In this document: in pieces, positions 18,118 to 27,113 of the stretch
Layout: each line of letters begins with the position of its first letter
Position numbering within the stretch: position 1 is the stretch's first letter
DNA from: Streptomyces halobius
GTDB taxonomy: Bacteria; Actinomycetota; Actinomycetes; Streptomycetales; Streptomycetaceae
NCBI RefSeq assembly: GCF_023277745.1
Contig: NZ_CP086322.1
Coordinates: 1,426,001-1,490,000 of the forward strand
Direction: 5' to 3'
DNA: 64,000 nt
Notes under the pieces: model-generated
The model's database searches: none
What the model saw: the letters and a program-made list of their open reading frames with translations, nothing else
What the model was told of the DNA's origin: nothing
Position numbers and translations under genes: made by a program

Positions 18118-18263
18118 CAGCGCACCCCCGACCGCTTCAACAGGTAGAAGACCGCGGGGATAGTGACGTCGAACTCCTCGGCGATGGCCTTCAGCGTCAT
18201 ACCGTGTTTGCGCATGACGCGGATCTTCGTCAGGTCAGTTGGAGTCAACTTCTTTGCCGGCAC
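18117..18263 (-). CDS. 48-aa helix-turn-helix protein inside the late operon
   Basis: GTG at 18263. A single HTH unit is visible: M-T-L-K-A-I-A-E-E-F-D-V then T-I-P-A-V-F-Y-L-L-K-R, like the resolvase/Trp-repressor-type minimal HTH. The N-terminus is basic. It sits between structural genes with coupled overlaps, an unusual place for a DNA-binding protein. It could be a small regulator of late transcription or a packaging-associated DNA binder; a small terminase role is not supported by its position or length. Confidence 0.6.
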   Translation of the reverse strand: MPAKKLTPTDLTKIRVMRKHGMTLKAIAEEFDVTIPAVFYLLKRSGVR

Positions 18264-18265
18264 CG

Positions 18266-18727
18266 CTATCCCGCCTGACTCTTGATGAACCGAACAAGAT
18301 TACGGGTCGCCTTCGACGCCCCCGGCACATTGGCCATCCGCTCCAGCGCGGGCAGGTAGGTGATCAGCGTCTCCATATCCGCGTCCTGCTGCGGGGTCAG
18401 CCCCAGCGCCTCCAGGCCGGGGCCGGCGCCCAGCTCCGCGCCGGCAGTCACCGGCGTGCCCGGCTCGCCCGACGGCTCGCCGAAACCGGTCAGGCCCTCC
18501 AGGTCGACCCCGGGGGCCATCTCTTCGCCGCCCGGCGACTCGGCGAGTGGAGCAGCTTGCTGGAGCCGTTCCAGCTCCACGCCCTCGCCGTACGCCCCGC
18601 CGGTGGGTGTACGGACAGGCTGACCGGGGCCGCCGTCCGTGCGGCGGGCAAGGGGGCCTGGGCCGCTGACCGGCGCCGGGTTAGCCGGACGCCGGTAGCC
18701 GCCCCGTCCTTCCGTTGGCGTGGTCAT
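18266..18727 (-). CDS. Pro/Gly-rich late-operon protein, 153 aa
   Basis: The first ~100 residues are Pro/Gly/Glu-rich and probably disordered; the last ~45 form helices (A-D-M-E-T-L-I-T-Y-L-P-A-L-E-R-M) with a basic end. No known motif. Located between portal-proximal small genes and the giant virion protein. Function unknown. Confidence 0.55.
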   Translation of the reverse strand: MTTPTEGRGGYRRPANPAPVSGPGPLARRTDGGPGQPVRTPTGGAYGEGVELERLQQAAPLAESPGGEEMAPGVDLEGLTGFGEPSGEPGTPVTAGAELGAGPGLEALGLTPQQDADMETLITYLPALERMANVPGASKATRNLVRFIKSQAG

Positions 18728-18741
18728 CGGCCGTCAGCCCC

Positions 18742-18954
18742 TCAATGCACCGGGTTCTTGTTCGCCGGGTTCAGCGTGGTGTGGCCCGGCTTGAGCGAGG
18801 TCGACTCCCAGGACTGCCCGATGTTGTCGGCGGCAGCGGAGCGCGGGTTGGTCTTGGATTCCGACGTCATGGGCTGCTGGGTGTGTGGCATCTCCATGCC
18901 GCCCTGGAGGTGCTGCTGCGGCTTCTCGCCGCTGTGGAAGTCGTTGTCGTGCAT
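18742..18954 (-). CDS. Small hydrophilic late-operon protein, 70 aa
   Basis: His/Gln/Ser/Asn-rich protein beginning M-H-D-N-D-F-H-S-G-E-K. It looks disordered and has no Cys or membrane segment. The 3-nt gap to the upstream gene and 14-nt gap downstream fit the operon. Function unknown. Confidence 0.55.
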   Translation of the reverse strand: MHDNDFHSGEKPQQHLQGGMEMPHTQQPMTSESKTNPRSAAADNIGQSWESTSLKPGHTTLNPANKNPVH

Positions 18955-18957
18955 GAC

Positions 18958-19236
18958 TTACTTCTCCTTCCGGCTCTTGGCCGTGCGGTGGTCGTCGCAG
19001 TACTTGGGCTTGGGGCCCTTGCCCTGCGGACGCTTGGGGTTGGCGCACTCGCCGAACGTGCAGCGGTCGACGGGAACGGGCAGGTCGGCCAGATTGTCGG
19101 CTTCGGCAACCTCGGGCACCTCCGCCGCGCGAGGCGGGGGCTCCGGCGCACGTTCGGCCTTCTTCGCCTTACAGCCGAGCCAATGGGTCGGCGTGCCGTC
19201 GGCCTGCGGCTCCCGACCGCAGTGCTTGCAACTCAT
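18958..19236 (-). CDS. Zinc-ribbon-like protein, 92 aa
   Basis: Begins M-S-C-K-H-C-G-R-E and contains C-T-F-G-E-C and Y-C-D-D-H-R motifs. Together these make two C-x2/4-C knuckles plus Cys/His separated by an acidic Pro-rich linker. The C-terminus is Lys-rich. ATG overlaps the portal stop as ATGA. Zinc binding is likely from the Cys pattern; its role next to the portal is unknown. Confidence 0.6.
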   Translation of the reverse strand: MSCKHCGREPQADGTPTHWLGCKAKKAERAPEPPPRAAEVPEVAEADNLADLPVPVDRCTFGECANPKRPQGKGPKPKYCDDHRTAKSRKEK

Positions 19237-21065
19237 GCGGGTACCGATCGCTTGACGGAGGCGGACAGGTTCGGCCGGCCGGAGCTGGTGAGTCCGGCCA
19301 AGAGCGTCTGAAGGTCAGGTCGGCCGCCCGGGCCGAGCTGGGCCTGGCCGGGCGCAATACCGCCCGGCAGGCCGGTCGACGGGTTGATTCCGAAGGGCAC
19401 CCCGGGTTCACCACCCTCGCCAGCGCCCGGGGTGCCCGGGGGAGCGGCGGCCGAGGCGGGCTCAGGCTGCGGCTCCGGCTGGAAGGCTTTCAGGATCGCC
19501 TCGTGCATCGGCATCTTCTCGCGCAGCTCGATGATCGAGGCGGCCTTGGTGAGGATCATCGTCGGATCCATGCCCTGCTGCGCCATGATTCCGGCCGAGC
19601 TGAGCAAGGCGAAGATGCCCTGCTTGAGCGCGTCGGTGGTCTGCTCCTTGTCCACCTCGGCCTGGAGCTGAGCAACATCCACATCCATCGGGAGCTGACG
19701 CTGGACGAAGTCGCGCGGCACCAGCTGGTCGCCGCGGAGCTGAAGCAGGAAGACCAGCGCCTGATTAGGGTTCATCCCCGAGGCGAAGCCGTAGCTCACG
19801 CTGACGCGATAGTTGCCCTTGATGTCCTTGGCGGGGGTGTAGCTCTCCTTGAATGGCGTCCCGTTGATGACGCCGGTGATCTCCTTGAAGGCATCCGGCC
19901 AGAACTTCTCGTCCATCTCGAAGGCCAGCTCAAGCGCCTGCTCCAGAGCGTGGCCGATCATGAGCTGACCGGTGGCGATCTGCACGTCGTAGCCGCCGTT
20001 GAGGGCGTCCACGCCCTTGCCGGTGATGATCGAGGCGTCCACATCGCCGGTGGCGCTAGCCGGCGTGCGTGTGCCACGCATGACCTCCTGGGAGAGGATC
20101 GCATCCTGCTGCCAGGCCGCCTGCGGCAGGTCGGTGCCGACCCTGCGGATCTTCTCCGGGCTGTTGGTCCGGATGACCTGGTCGTCGCCGAAGCCGATCT
20201 TCTGGACGTCGGTCGGCACGGCCAACGGGGCCCTGACCGTCTGCTGCGTGGCCTGAAGGGCCAGCATGGCCATGCGGTTGTGCGCGAGCATCGGCCAGAC
20301 CACGTCGTCGTACTGGCCGCGGTCCTGGTCGTCGTAGGACGGCTTGAGCGCGATGGCCACCGGGACCTTGCCGAAGCGGTTCGGCATGTCCATCAGGACA
20401 AGGTTCTTGCGCTCCGGCATGTAGAGGACGTAGGAGTCCTTGTCGCAGTACTTGATGACCTCAAGCTCAGCGTCCGGCGAGGTCTGCTTGTCCCACGGGG
20501 ACTCCGGCCGGCCCATGATGGCGGCGGCGTGCTCGGGGAACTTGTCCGCGAGCTTCCAGGCCGCCTCACGCCAGACCTTGGTGTAGCTGACGACTCGACC
20601 CGCCAGGTCGAACTGCGGGTAGGTCTTCATCGGGTTGTCGAAGCGCAGCCTCGGCGCGCCGGCCTCGAAGTCCGGCTCCACGACGATCGGCATCGAGCCG
20701 TACGTCAGGTACCAGTCGCAGCCCTGCGGCATCCGCGCCTTGAGCGCGGAGTTGATGATGTAGCTGTAGGCGATCTTCGTCCGGCGGGCGATGCGCTTCT
20801 TGGCCCGCTCGGAAGACTCCCGGCCTTCACCCGAGGCGCAGTTGATGCTCGGCAGCGGCGCCAGGTTCTCCGCCAGCTGCCGCGCGCTCGCGTCGATGAG
20901 GTTGGCGACGATCGGGCGCGGCCACGCGTCCGGCATCGTGCCGGGGGCGATCTGGTCGATCTTCTGCGCGCGAGCGTCGTAGATCGTCTGGTGTCGCTGA
21001 TCCCGGTCGACGGCATCACGGCGCAGCGCTTCGACTCGCCGAGAGACCTTCGATATATCTGCCAT
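19233..21065 (-). CDS. Portal protein, 610 aa
   Basis: Size (610 aa), acidic mixed composition and order (after terminase, before capsid) are those of a portal. Recognisable features include the N-terminal W-P-R-P-I-V-A-N-L-I-D-A segment, a central beta region with W-Y-L-T-Y-G-S-M-P-I, and a long C-terminal stem/crown helix region, followed by a Pro/Gly-rich tail (last ~100 residues). GAGGTGTC precedes the ATG. It forms the dodecameric DNA channel at the capsid vertex. Confidence 0.85.
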   Translation of the reverse strand: MADISKVSRRVEALRRDAVDRDQRHQTIYDARAQKIDQIAPGTMPDAWPRPIVANLIDASARQLAENLAPLPSINCASGEGRESSERAKKRIARRTKIAYSYIINSALKARMPQGCDWYLTYGSMPIVVEPDFEAGAPRLRFDNPMKTYPQFDLAGRVVSYTKVWREAAWKLADKFPEHAAAIMGRPESPWDKQTSPDAELEVIKYCDKDSYVLYMPERKNLVLMDMPNRFGKVPVAIALKPSYDDQDRGQYDDVVWPMLAHNRMAMLALQATQQTVRAPLAVPTDVQKIGFGDDQVIRTNSPEKIRRVGTDLPQAAWQQDAILSQEVMRGTRTPASATGDVDASIITGKGVDALNGGYDVQIATGQLMIGHALEQALELAFEMDEKFWPDAFKEITGVINGTPFKESYTPAKDIKGNYRVSVSYGFASGMNPNQALVFLLQLRGDQLVPRDFVQRQLPMDVDVAQLQAEVDKEQTTDALKQGIFALLSSAGIMAQQGMDPTMILTKAASIIELREKMPMHEAILKAFQPEPQPEPASAAAPPGTPGAGEGGEPGVPFGINPSTGLPGGIAPGQAQLGPGGRPDLQTLLAGLTSSGRPNLSASVKRSVPA

Positions 21066-21098
21066 GACACCTCCTCACCTAAGAATGTAAGGCAAACT

Positions 21099-21992
21099 CT
21101 ACGATTCCATCCTCGCGGCGAGAACATCTGCCACCTTCTCCGCGACTGCCTGCATCTGCGTGTCGGTCAGGCCGGTCGTCTCCAGCGCGTCGACCTTTGC
21201 GGTGAGCGCATCGACCCGCTTGAGGATCTCGGTGAAGGCGTACTTGGTGGTGTAGGTCGGGTTGTCCGCCGGGGCTCCGGGGATCACGATCAGGCCGTCT
21301 CTGTTCAGGACCGCCGTGGCGATCTTGTCTGCGTCGGCGTTGGTGATGGCCATACTGTCCTCCTGTTCAGGCCCCCAGCTGCCCGCGGGCAGCGCCAGGC
21401 ACGCCGCGACATCGCGGCGGAAGGTCTTCATGTCGATGCCGCGGGGATCGACCTTGCCGGGCTGCCATTCCTTGTGCGCGATGACCGACTTGGCGGTCCA
21501 GCCGTACTCACGCAGCACGGCCGCGGCAGCCTTGACCATGGCGACGTACTGCACGCGCGGCCACGGGTCCTCGCCATCGCCGAGGTTCTCGCACTCGAAC
21601 CCGTAGAACCTCGCGTTCCCGTCGGTGTTGGCCTGGTTGTCCGGCGGCGGGTAGTCGCCGTAGCTCTCGTTGATGACGGCTCGCAGCACATCGCTGTCGC
21701 CGAGCCCGGCATGGTTCGAGCGGCCGGCCGAGGTGAGCCACACCGTGCCGGACTTGGTGATGCAGCCCTGGGAGAGCGGCCCCGGCAGCGAGGAGTGGCC
21801 GTTGTAGATCAGGGCCACGACGTCCGTCCCCGGACCGGTCACGGTGTGATGCATCATCACGCCGTTGATGGGGCCGAAGGCCCCCGTCGATGGCGGTCGG
21901 CGATGGGTCTCCCAGTCCCGATACTCACGGACCGAACAGCCCTCGCGGACCAGGGTCGCCTTGAGGCGGCTCGCACTCAGTGGGTCAGCCAT
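21099..21992 (-). CDS. Endolysin, N-acetylmuramoyl-L-alanine amidase, 297 aa
   Basis: Residues about 40-200 are an Amidase_2/PGRP domain: M-M-H-H-T-V (zinc His48/49), N-H-A-G-L-G (His93), G-F-E-C-E-N, and V-I-A-H-K-E-W-Q-P-G-K-V-D (His173 and Asp182). Zinc amidases cut the bond between muramic acid and the stem peptide. The C-terminal ~90 residues are helical with a coiled-coil-like end, possibly wall-binding or oligomerising. There is no signal peptide, consistent with holin-dependent release. ATG overlaps the terminase stop (TAATG), an unusual place for a lysin gene. Confidence 0.85.
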   Translation of the reverse strand: MADPLSASRLKATLVREGCSVREYRDWETHRRPPSTGAFGPINGVMMHHTVTGPGTDVVALIYNGHSSLPGPLSQGCITKSGTVWLTSAGRSNHAGLGDSDVLRAVINESYGDYPPPDNQANTDGNARFYGFECENLGDGEDPWPRVQYVAMVKAAAAVLREYGWTAKSVIAHKEWQPGKVDPRGIDMKTFRRDVAACLALPAGSWGPEQEDSMAITNADADKIATAVLNRDGLIVIPGAPADNPTYTTKYAFTEILKRVDALTAKVDALETTGLTDTQMQAVAEKVADVLAARMES

Positions 21993-23983
21993 TACCAGCG
22001 CAACCTCCCGTCCCAACCGGACACCGCGCCCTGCTGGAGCGCGAAGTCGATGTCCACGACCATCTGGTGGGACCGATCGACCTCGGAGGTGAACTCCGAG
22101 GCGTCCAGGTGGAAACCCGAGAAGTCGCTCATCACCAGCTCGCGGCAGCGGATCTCGGCGAACCACAGGGCCATCACCGTGTCGGTCAGGCCCTTGCTCT
22201 CGGGGAACCAGCTGCACAGCTGCTCGACCAAAGCCCGCACGGACTCGGACTGGGTCTGCGAGGGCAGCCGGATCAAGTTCCGCCCGTCCTTCCAGCCCTC
22301 GAAGAGCGTGGCCATGGAGGCCACGCCGAAATCGGAGTCCCACTTCTTCTGGTCTGTGTGGTGCGCGGTCATCAGGCAGCCGCGCATGTTCAGGTACGAG
22401 CGGATGTCCGCGTCCTGGACGATCGAGCCCTGGTAGGCGTTCTTCTCCACGCGCCACTCGGAGATGCCGTAGCGCTCGGTCAAGCGCTTGATCTCGGCAC
22501 GCATCTCATGCGGCGGCATGGCGCGCTTGTTGATCACGTCCAGCAGCCAGCGCACGCCGGTCTGACGGTCCAGACCGATGACGACCATGGCGGTGTAGCC
22601 GGCCGCGGCAGGGTCAAGGCCAGCGACGACCAGCAGGCCGTCCATGCCGTAGGTCCGATGGTCGCTCTGCCCGGCGAACATCCTCCCCGGATACCTCGCC
22701 CGGTCCACGCACCCCTGGACGTCCTCCATCGCGAAGATCGCGTCGTCGGCCACCTGGTCCTGCATGTAGACGAGCGACCAGTTCCTGGGACTCATTTTCC
22801 GGCGCTTCTTCGCCAGGGCCGGCCCGTCCCACATCGGCCACAGACCCTCCTCGTCCTGACTGACGAGCTTGCGAGCCCTCACCGTCACCGGAGGCCGGTT
22901 GGTCCTCGGCCACAGGGTTACCCAGTCCTTCGGGTCGTCCGCGTACTCCAGGACGGCCGGCTGCGTCAGGTACGTCCACGGGCTCTCGCCCTCCGCGTAG
23001 TACTGCGGTTTCAAGATCTCGCTGTAGAGATCCACGGTCTCCATGCGCGTGCCGATCAGCAGCATGCGCCCGCCGGCGTCCGCGACGCGGGAGCCCACCT
23101 GGTTCTGAATCCAGGTGATCTGCGACTCGAACTGCTGGTGGTTGGTGTGGTCTACGCAGTCGTCCATGATCGCCAGATCACAGCGCGAGCCGTAGATGTG
23201 ACCGCCGATACCCACGGCCTGAACCGTGGGGTCCTTCTCGCCCGAGTCCCGGCCGGCCACGTAGATCTTGTCGGCAGTCCAGGCCGCCGATCCCTCGGCG
23301 AAGCCTCCGGGCGGCGCGAACGCCTGCTGGAGGTCGGTGTAGGCGTCCGAGGCCGCCAAGCGCTCCTTGATGCTCAGCAAGAACTTCTTCGCCATGTCCT
23401 GCGTCTTGCTGATCAGCAAGACGCGGACGTTGGGGTCCTGCACGATGCGCCAGACCACGTAGTTGACCGTGAGCGCGGTCGATTTCGCGTGCTCGGGCGG
23501 AGTGTTGACCAGGATCTGGTCCTCATCCCCGCGCACGAAGCGCTGACGGGGATGCAGGTCCCGGGGCTCACAGCCCTCCAGCAGGTCGTACCACTGCAAG
23601 TGATGCCAGAACAGCCGGGTGTTCAGGTACTTCTGACAGAACTCCGGAAAGTCCGGCACGACCTCGCGGTTGCCCGCGACCCGCTCCAGCTTGGCCTGGA
23701 GAGCCTTGTCGATCAGAGACCGGAAGTCGACATCCGTCTTGCGGTAATAGTCGTACGCCTTGCGCGAGCGGTTCGCCCGCCGGCACCCCTCCTCGATCGT
23801 CCCGCCCATGCGGACGGTCGCGAGGATGATCTGCTTGCACTCCTTCGAGGAGCGCTCGTCGCTGCGCCGGTCCCGGGTCTTCAGGGGCGGCAAGTCGCCC
23901 TGGATTAGCTTGACCACCGCCACCTCCCGCCGGCGGGCCCCCAGGGGGCCGTTCAGCGGGGCAAGGTACGTGCGCCAGCGCAT
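21992..23983 (-). CDS. Terminase large subunit, 663 aa
   Basis: An N-terminal helical region precedes an ATPase domain with a deviant Walker A (N-T-P-P-E-H-A-K-S-T, about residues 158-168) and Walker B (L-A-I-M-D-D, about 268-275). The C-terminal nuclease has RNase-H-like G-L-D-P-A-A-A-G (Asp near 455) and later acidic residues. It packages DNA into the procapsid. I chose ATG at 23983 because AGGA lies about 10 nt upstream and the longer extension is non-coding in character. It is the first gene of the late operon; no small subunit gene is recognisable nearby. Confidence 0.9.
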   Translation of the reverse strand: MRWRTYLAPLNGPLGARRREVAVVKLIQGDLPPLKTRDRRSDERSSKECKQIILATVRMGGTIEEGCRRANRSRKAYDYYRKTDVDFRSLIDKALQAKLERVAGNREVVPDFPEFCQKYLNTRLFWHHLQWYDLLEGCEPRDLHPRQRFVRGDEDQILVNTPPEHAKSTALTVNYVVWRIVQDPNVRVLLISKTQDMAKKFLLSIKERLAASDAYTDLQQAFAPPGGFAEGSAAWTADKIYVAGRDSGEKDPTVQAVGIGGHIYGSRCDLAIMDDCVDHTNHQQFESQITWIQNQVGSRVADAGGRMLLIGTRMETVDLYSEILKPQYYAEGESPWTYLTQPAVLEYADDPKDWVTLWPRTNRPPVTVRARKLVSQDEEGLWPMWDGPALAKKRRKMSPRNWSLVYMQDQVADDAIFAMEDVQGCVDRARYPGRMFAGQSDHRTYGMDGLLVVAGLDPAAAGYTAMVVIGLDRQTGVRWLLDVINKRAMPPHEMRAEIKRLTERYGISEWRVEKNAYQGSIVQDADIRSYLNMRGCLMTAHHTDQKKWDSDFGVASMATLFEGWKDGRNLIRLPSQTQSESVRALVEQLCSWFPESKGLTDTVMALWFAEIRCRELVMSDFSGFHLDASEFTSEVDRSHQMVVDIDFALQQGAVSGWDGRLRW

Positions 23984-24277
23984 TTTCACTAATCCTGCTA
24001 GCAGTCCAGGATGCGCGAACCTCAACCATGCTTGAGTTTTGTTTTTTGCAGAACCATCAGGTCTTCTATGCATGCCGAGTTGAGCACGCTCCTCGGTCAC
24101 CGAATCTGAAATTCGATGCAGGCCGTCAGAGGGCGCCGCATAAGCGCGCCCGGATTCGGCCGGGCGCAACCACGAGTAGAGGGACGTCCGGAGGCCGGAG
24201 CGCCGTGGCGGACCAACGAAGACGACTGAGGCACATGTCGTGATCCCCTACACAAGCCGCGCTGGCCAGGAGTAACG
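23984..24277. promoter_or_regulatory. Upstream region of the late operon
   Basis: No gene is supported here. It includes an A/T-rich stretch at about 24,030-24,075 (TTGAGTTTTGTTTTTTGCAG), unusual for this GC-rich genome and a plausible site for the late promoter reading left. I could not define -35/-10 boxes with confidence. Confidence 0.35.
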
Positions 24278-24988
24278 CCCTGAGCCCTTCCCTGTCAGGG
24301 GCTCCCCTGCCCACGCGCCGCCAGCGCGTGGGACCGGCCGCGGCCGGCAGCCGCGGAACCAGACCGGCGCCTCGCCGGCGGCACCAAGCCGCTATCGGCG
24401 AGAATGGCGCCGGAAAGGGCCCGGAGGGCCCAGAGGGCGGCCGACACAAGCCGCCCCAGTACCAGGGGGTTTGCCAGAGATGGATGGTCGGAGACCATCC
24501 CATCCCATCGGCCCCAGGTTTAAAAACCTGGAGTCAGACCTGCTCATGACCATGGAATCGCAGGCCAAACAGGGGTTACAGCCCCTGTTTGAGCCGATGG
24601 GATGGTGTCGAGTCGACACCCTCACCTGCATCGATGTGCAGGTTCTGGTGTCGCCGACATGGTGTGACCTAGCGGGTCACACCTAGTACATGGTCAGCCG
24701 AGCCTTACAGGCTCACGGGCTGACCCATGGTCCGGCCGCAACAGGTCAGGCGGCCGGACCTAGTAGGGGGCGCAGCTCTTCGAGCTGCTGCCCTGCTGGC
24801 TCGTGTGCAGGGGCTTGCGCCCCTGATACTCGCTCCGGCCGTCTAGGCAGAGCGCAGCTCTGCCGCACTGGCCACCCGTCCCCTTGAGGGGACGAGGCGG
24901 AAGAGGGGGGCAGTGTCGGCCCGTATAGGCGGCGGGCCGACCATGGGCCGCGCCATGGCGAGCGCGGCCCCTGACGCGCGTACGCGCG
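24278..24988. repeat. Tandem array of about two dozen unrelated perfect hairpins
   Basis: Consecutive stem-loops with different stem sequences and short loops. Examples: 24310-24332 (9 bp), 24334-24347, 24364-24378, 24417-24431, 24435-24456 (7 bp), 24482-24500 (8 bp), 24514-24531, 24539-24564, 24567-24590 (9 bp), 24604-24620, 24624-24643 (7 bp), 24661-24683 (9 bp), 24692-24725 (two-part stem), 24729-24760 (11 bp), 24772-24788 (7 bp), 24808-24825 (7 bp), 24846-24864 (8 bp), 24877-24894 (7 bp), 24915-24941 (9 bp), 24945-24970 and 24975-24988. No ORF is credible. A structured RNA, an origin or packaging element, or an attenuator array are all possible. Confidence 0.85.
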
Positions 24989-26254
24989 CGAGAGCGCCGC
25001 TCCCTCTTACGCGCCGCCGCATCTTCCGTCACACACGCCCCATCTACCCCATCGATGTATCGACATGACACGCAGTCATATGACGCATGCGTATCACCTC
25101 TGACCTGCTGTTACGCCCTACGTCTGATATCAGCCACTCTCCATAACCTGCACACGCAGATGACCAGCTTGTGAACGAGTCGGATTCCCGACTTCAGACC
25201 TAGCCCGTCTGCTCATCAAGCGACTGAGTGTCGCCTAACTAGCCTCGCTGAACAGGTAACTTGGTAGATCATTCACACTTTACTTTCTCTTTACTATTGA
25301 GTCTCTTGACCGGAAATCCGACCAGGAGGAGTGTTGAAAGCGTTCCACCCCGGCTTCACCGGGGAGCGGACGGGAGAGCCGAGAGGCTGAAACGGACCGC
25401 GTGGGGCCTGAGAACTGAACAGCGGAGTCCGCAGGGATAGCGCGGGATCAGACCGCGTGGCAGGTGGCTAGGTCGAGGGACCGGGGCCATACCGCACGCA
25501 ACAGGTGATCACCTCACGCCAGGGCAGGCGTGGGCCGTCGTACGGGCCCTTCCCTTTCGGGACACATGTGGTAGTCGGTGCACACGTCGACTACGCGGCA
25601 TGCACAGTTCAGCTACGCACACCGCAAGCGATCCACACCCGTACCCAGGGTCTTGACCACTCCGCACCCTCCAAACGGCCCTGATGGGCCGTGAGGGGCG
25701 TTCGAGGGTCCGAGGGCAGACGGGCGCGAGGACCGGGCGCGTAGAGCCACTGACAGACACGTAAGGGCAGCACATACGCGGCACAGACGTGCGATGGCAC
25801 AGGAGTTGGGAGCCTACGGGCACCAATACGCGGCATGAGCTAGATGGCGGGGTAACGGCCCACCATGGCGACGATTGCCAGTGCATCAGCCGGAAAAGTC
25901 GGCGGTCGCCACCACGTCCCGCACAGGGACGGAACGTCATATTCACACGCCGCACCACTCTTTGCTGCACCTGCGAACCGTGAGCCATGCGCAGTGATGC
26001 GTGTGGGGCGGGCTAGTGATCCGTCGCCTTGAGCGACGGGAGCGCATGTGGCGCTATCCGGCACGCCGTTCGTCATGCGGGCAGGGCTGATCTCCCTGCC
26101 CGTTTGATGATCGCTCACACGAGCGTCATAGGGGGGTGCGTATTGGAGAGCGGTGATCCGGACCTGATCCGGGCCTGTCCGTGGGCCGAACTTTGGAGAC
26201 GAGCCCATGGAGCGCACCCCCTGCCCATCACATGATCCTTTCGGGAGGGGAATC
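24989..26254. other. Gene-free region with further stem-loops before the small-gene operon
   Basis: No convincing ORF on either strand. The part at 25,080-25,320 is less GC-rich and may hold the rightward promoter. Stem-loops recur, for example AGCC-GAGA-GGCT near 25,378, a 7-bp stem ending in GGGCCGT near 25,690, CCGTCGC/GCGACGG at 26021-26039, AGCGC/GCGCT at 26041-26055, CGGGCAGGG/CCCTGCCCG at 26078-26102 and 26107-26129. TTGGAGAG at 26,144 and TTTGGAGA at 26,191 resemble the small-gene ribosome sites without a following gene, and may be cassette remnants. Confidence 0.5.
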
Positions 26255-26527
26255 ATGATCAACACCGATGGCTGGATGGTTGTAAACGAGGTCACGGGCG
26301 ATGCACCGATCAAGGGCGACACCGTGACCAGCTTCCGGGGCGAGGAATGGCGGCTGGATGCCATCTCGCGCCTGCCCGAGGGCAACAGCATGGGCCGTGT
26401 CCTGGTGTCGCGTGAATGCCCGGAGTGTCGAGGCAAAGAGCACGTCGTGTCGTGGCACCGAGACGAACGCGAACAGCGCGAGTTTCTCCCGTCCGTGTTC
26501 GACCTCGTGATCACGGAGGACCACTGA
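26255..26527 (+). CDS. Small phage protein with Cys-x2-Cys, 90 aa
   Basis: ATG at 26255 follows GGGAGGGGAATC, the local ribosome-site style; an upstream ATG at 26207 in the same frame is an alternative. The product contains C-P-E-C-R-G and H-V-V-S-W-H, possibly one zinc knuckle. First gene of the small-gene series, followed by the hairpin at 26536. Function unknown. Confidence 0.65.
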   Translation: MINTDGWMVVNEVTGDAPIKGDTVTSFRGEEWRLDAISRLPEGNSMGRVLVSRECPECRGKEHVVSWHRDEREQREFLPSVFDLVITEDH

Positions 26528-26535
26528 CCCAGTGA

Positions 26536-26572
26536 CCGACTTGGCGCCCGCCCCCACCGGGCGCCTTGTCGG
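26536..26572 (+). terminator. Intergenic stem-loop (cassette type A)
   Basis: Two-part stem CCGAC-TT-GGCGCCCG with CGGGCGCC-TT-GTCGG. An almost identical copy is at 29250-29286. It lies between a stop codon and the next GGAGAGG ribosome site. Probably a transcription attenuator or terminator; the U tract is weak. Confidence 0.55.
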
Positions 26573-26617
26573 CCCCGACTGGGAGGGCCGGTCAGTCCCT
26601 TGGAGAGGGGAATGATC

Positions 26618-27103
26618 ATGAACAACGAATACGGGCACAGCATCCTGTGCGCATGGCCGTACCGGCCCTGTGCGGCCCTGTGTGGCGTCGCCACGGAGCG
26701 CACGTCGCCCAAGTTCAGTTCCGCTCTGGCCGAGCGTCTGTGGACGTTCACGTTGGAGTCTGGCCAGGATGACGACCTGGGTGACGAGTCCTTCGGATGG
26801 TTCGACCTGTTCAAGGGCGAGAACGCCATCCTCATGACCGACGATCAGGGGTTCGTCGACACGGTGGAGTTCGTAGGGACCGTGACAGGCGCATGGGCCG
26901 GAATCGAGACGGCTTGGCATGCGCATCACGTGCGCACGGTCGTCGATGCGCTGGACACGTCGGAGTGCGACGAGCTGTTCAGCATCGTCAACGTGAACAA
27001 GATCTATACGGCCGACGGCCTGCCGGACATGGACGAGATCGCCGAGCACATCAACGTGCACCGCGAGTGCTGGCAGCGCAACGCATGGACATTGGAGGTC
27101 TGA
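26618..27103 (+). CDS. Acidic phage protein, 161 aa
   Basis: I chose the second of two close ATGs (26612, 26618) because its spacing to TTGGAGAGGGG matches the other cassettes. The product is acidic with F-D-L-F-K-G-E-N-A-I-L-M-T-D-D and a helical C-terminus. Its acidity and size recall DNA-mimic anti-restriction proteins, but I see no specific family motif, so it remains hypothetical. Confidence 0.65.
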   Translation: MNNEYGHSILCAWPYRPCAALCGVATERTSPKFSSALAERLWTFTLESGQDDDLGDESFGWFDLFKGENAILMTDDQGFVDTVEFVGTVTGAWAGIETAWHAHHVRTVVDALDTSECDELFSIVNVNKIYTADGLPDMDEIAEHINVHRECWQRNAWTLEV

Positions 27104-27113
27104 CGCACCATCA

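Noticed and set aside
24278..24988. CRISPR array
   Set aside because: There is no constant repeat; stems differ at every hairpin and spacing is irregular.
25509..25988. 159-codon minus-strand frame in the gene-free region
   Set aside because: Composition is Arg/Pro/Ser/Cys-rich without secondary-structure pattern, and no ribosome site is visible.
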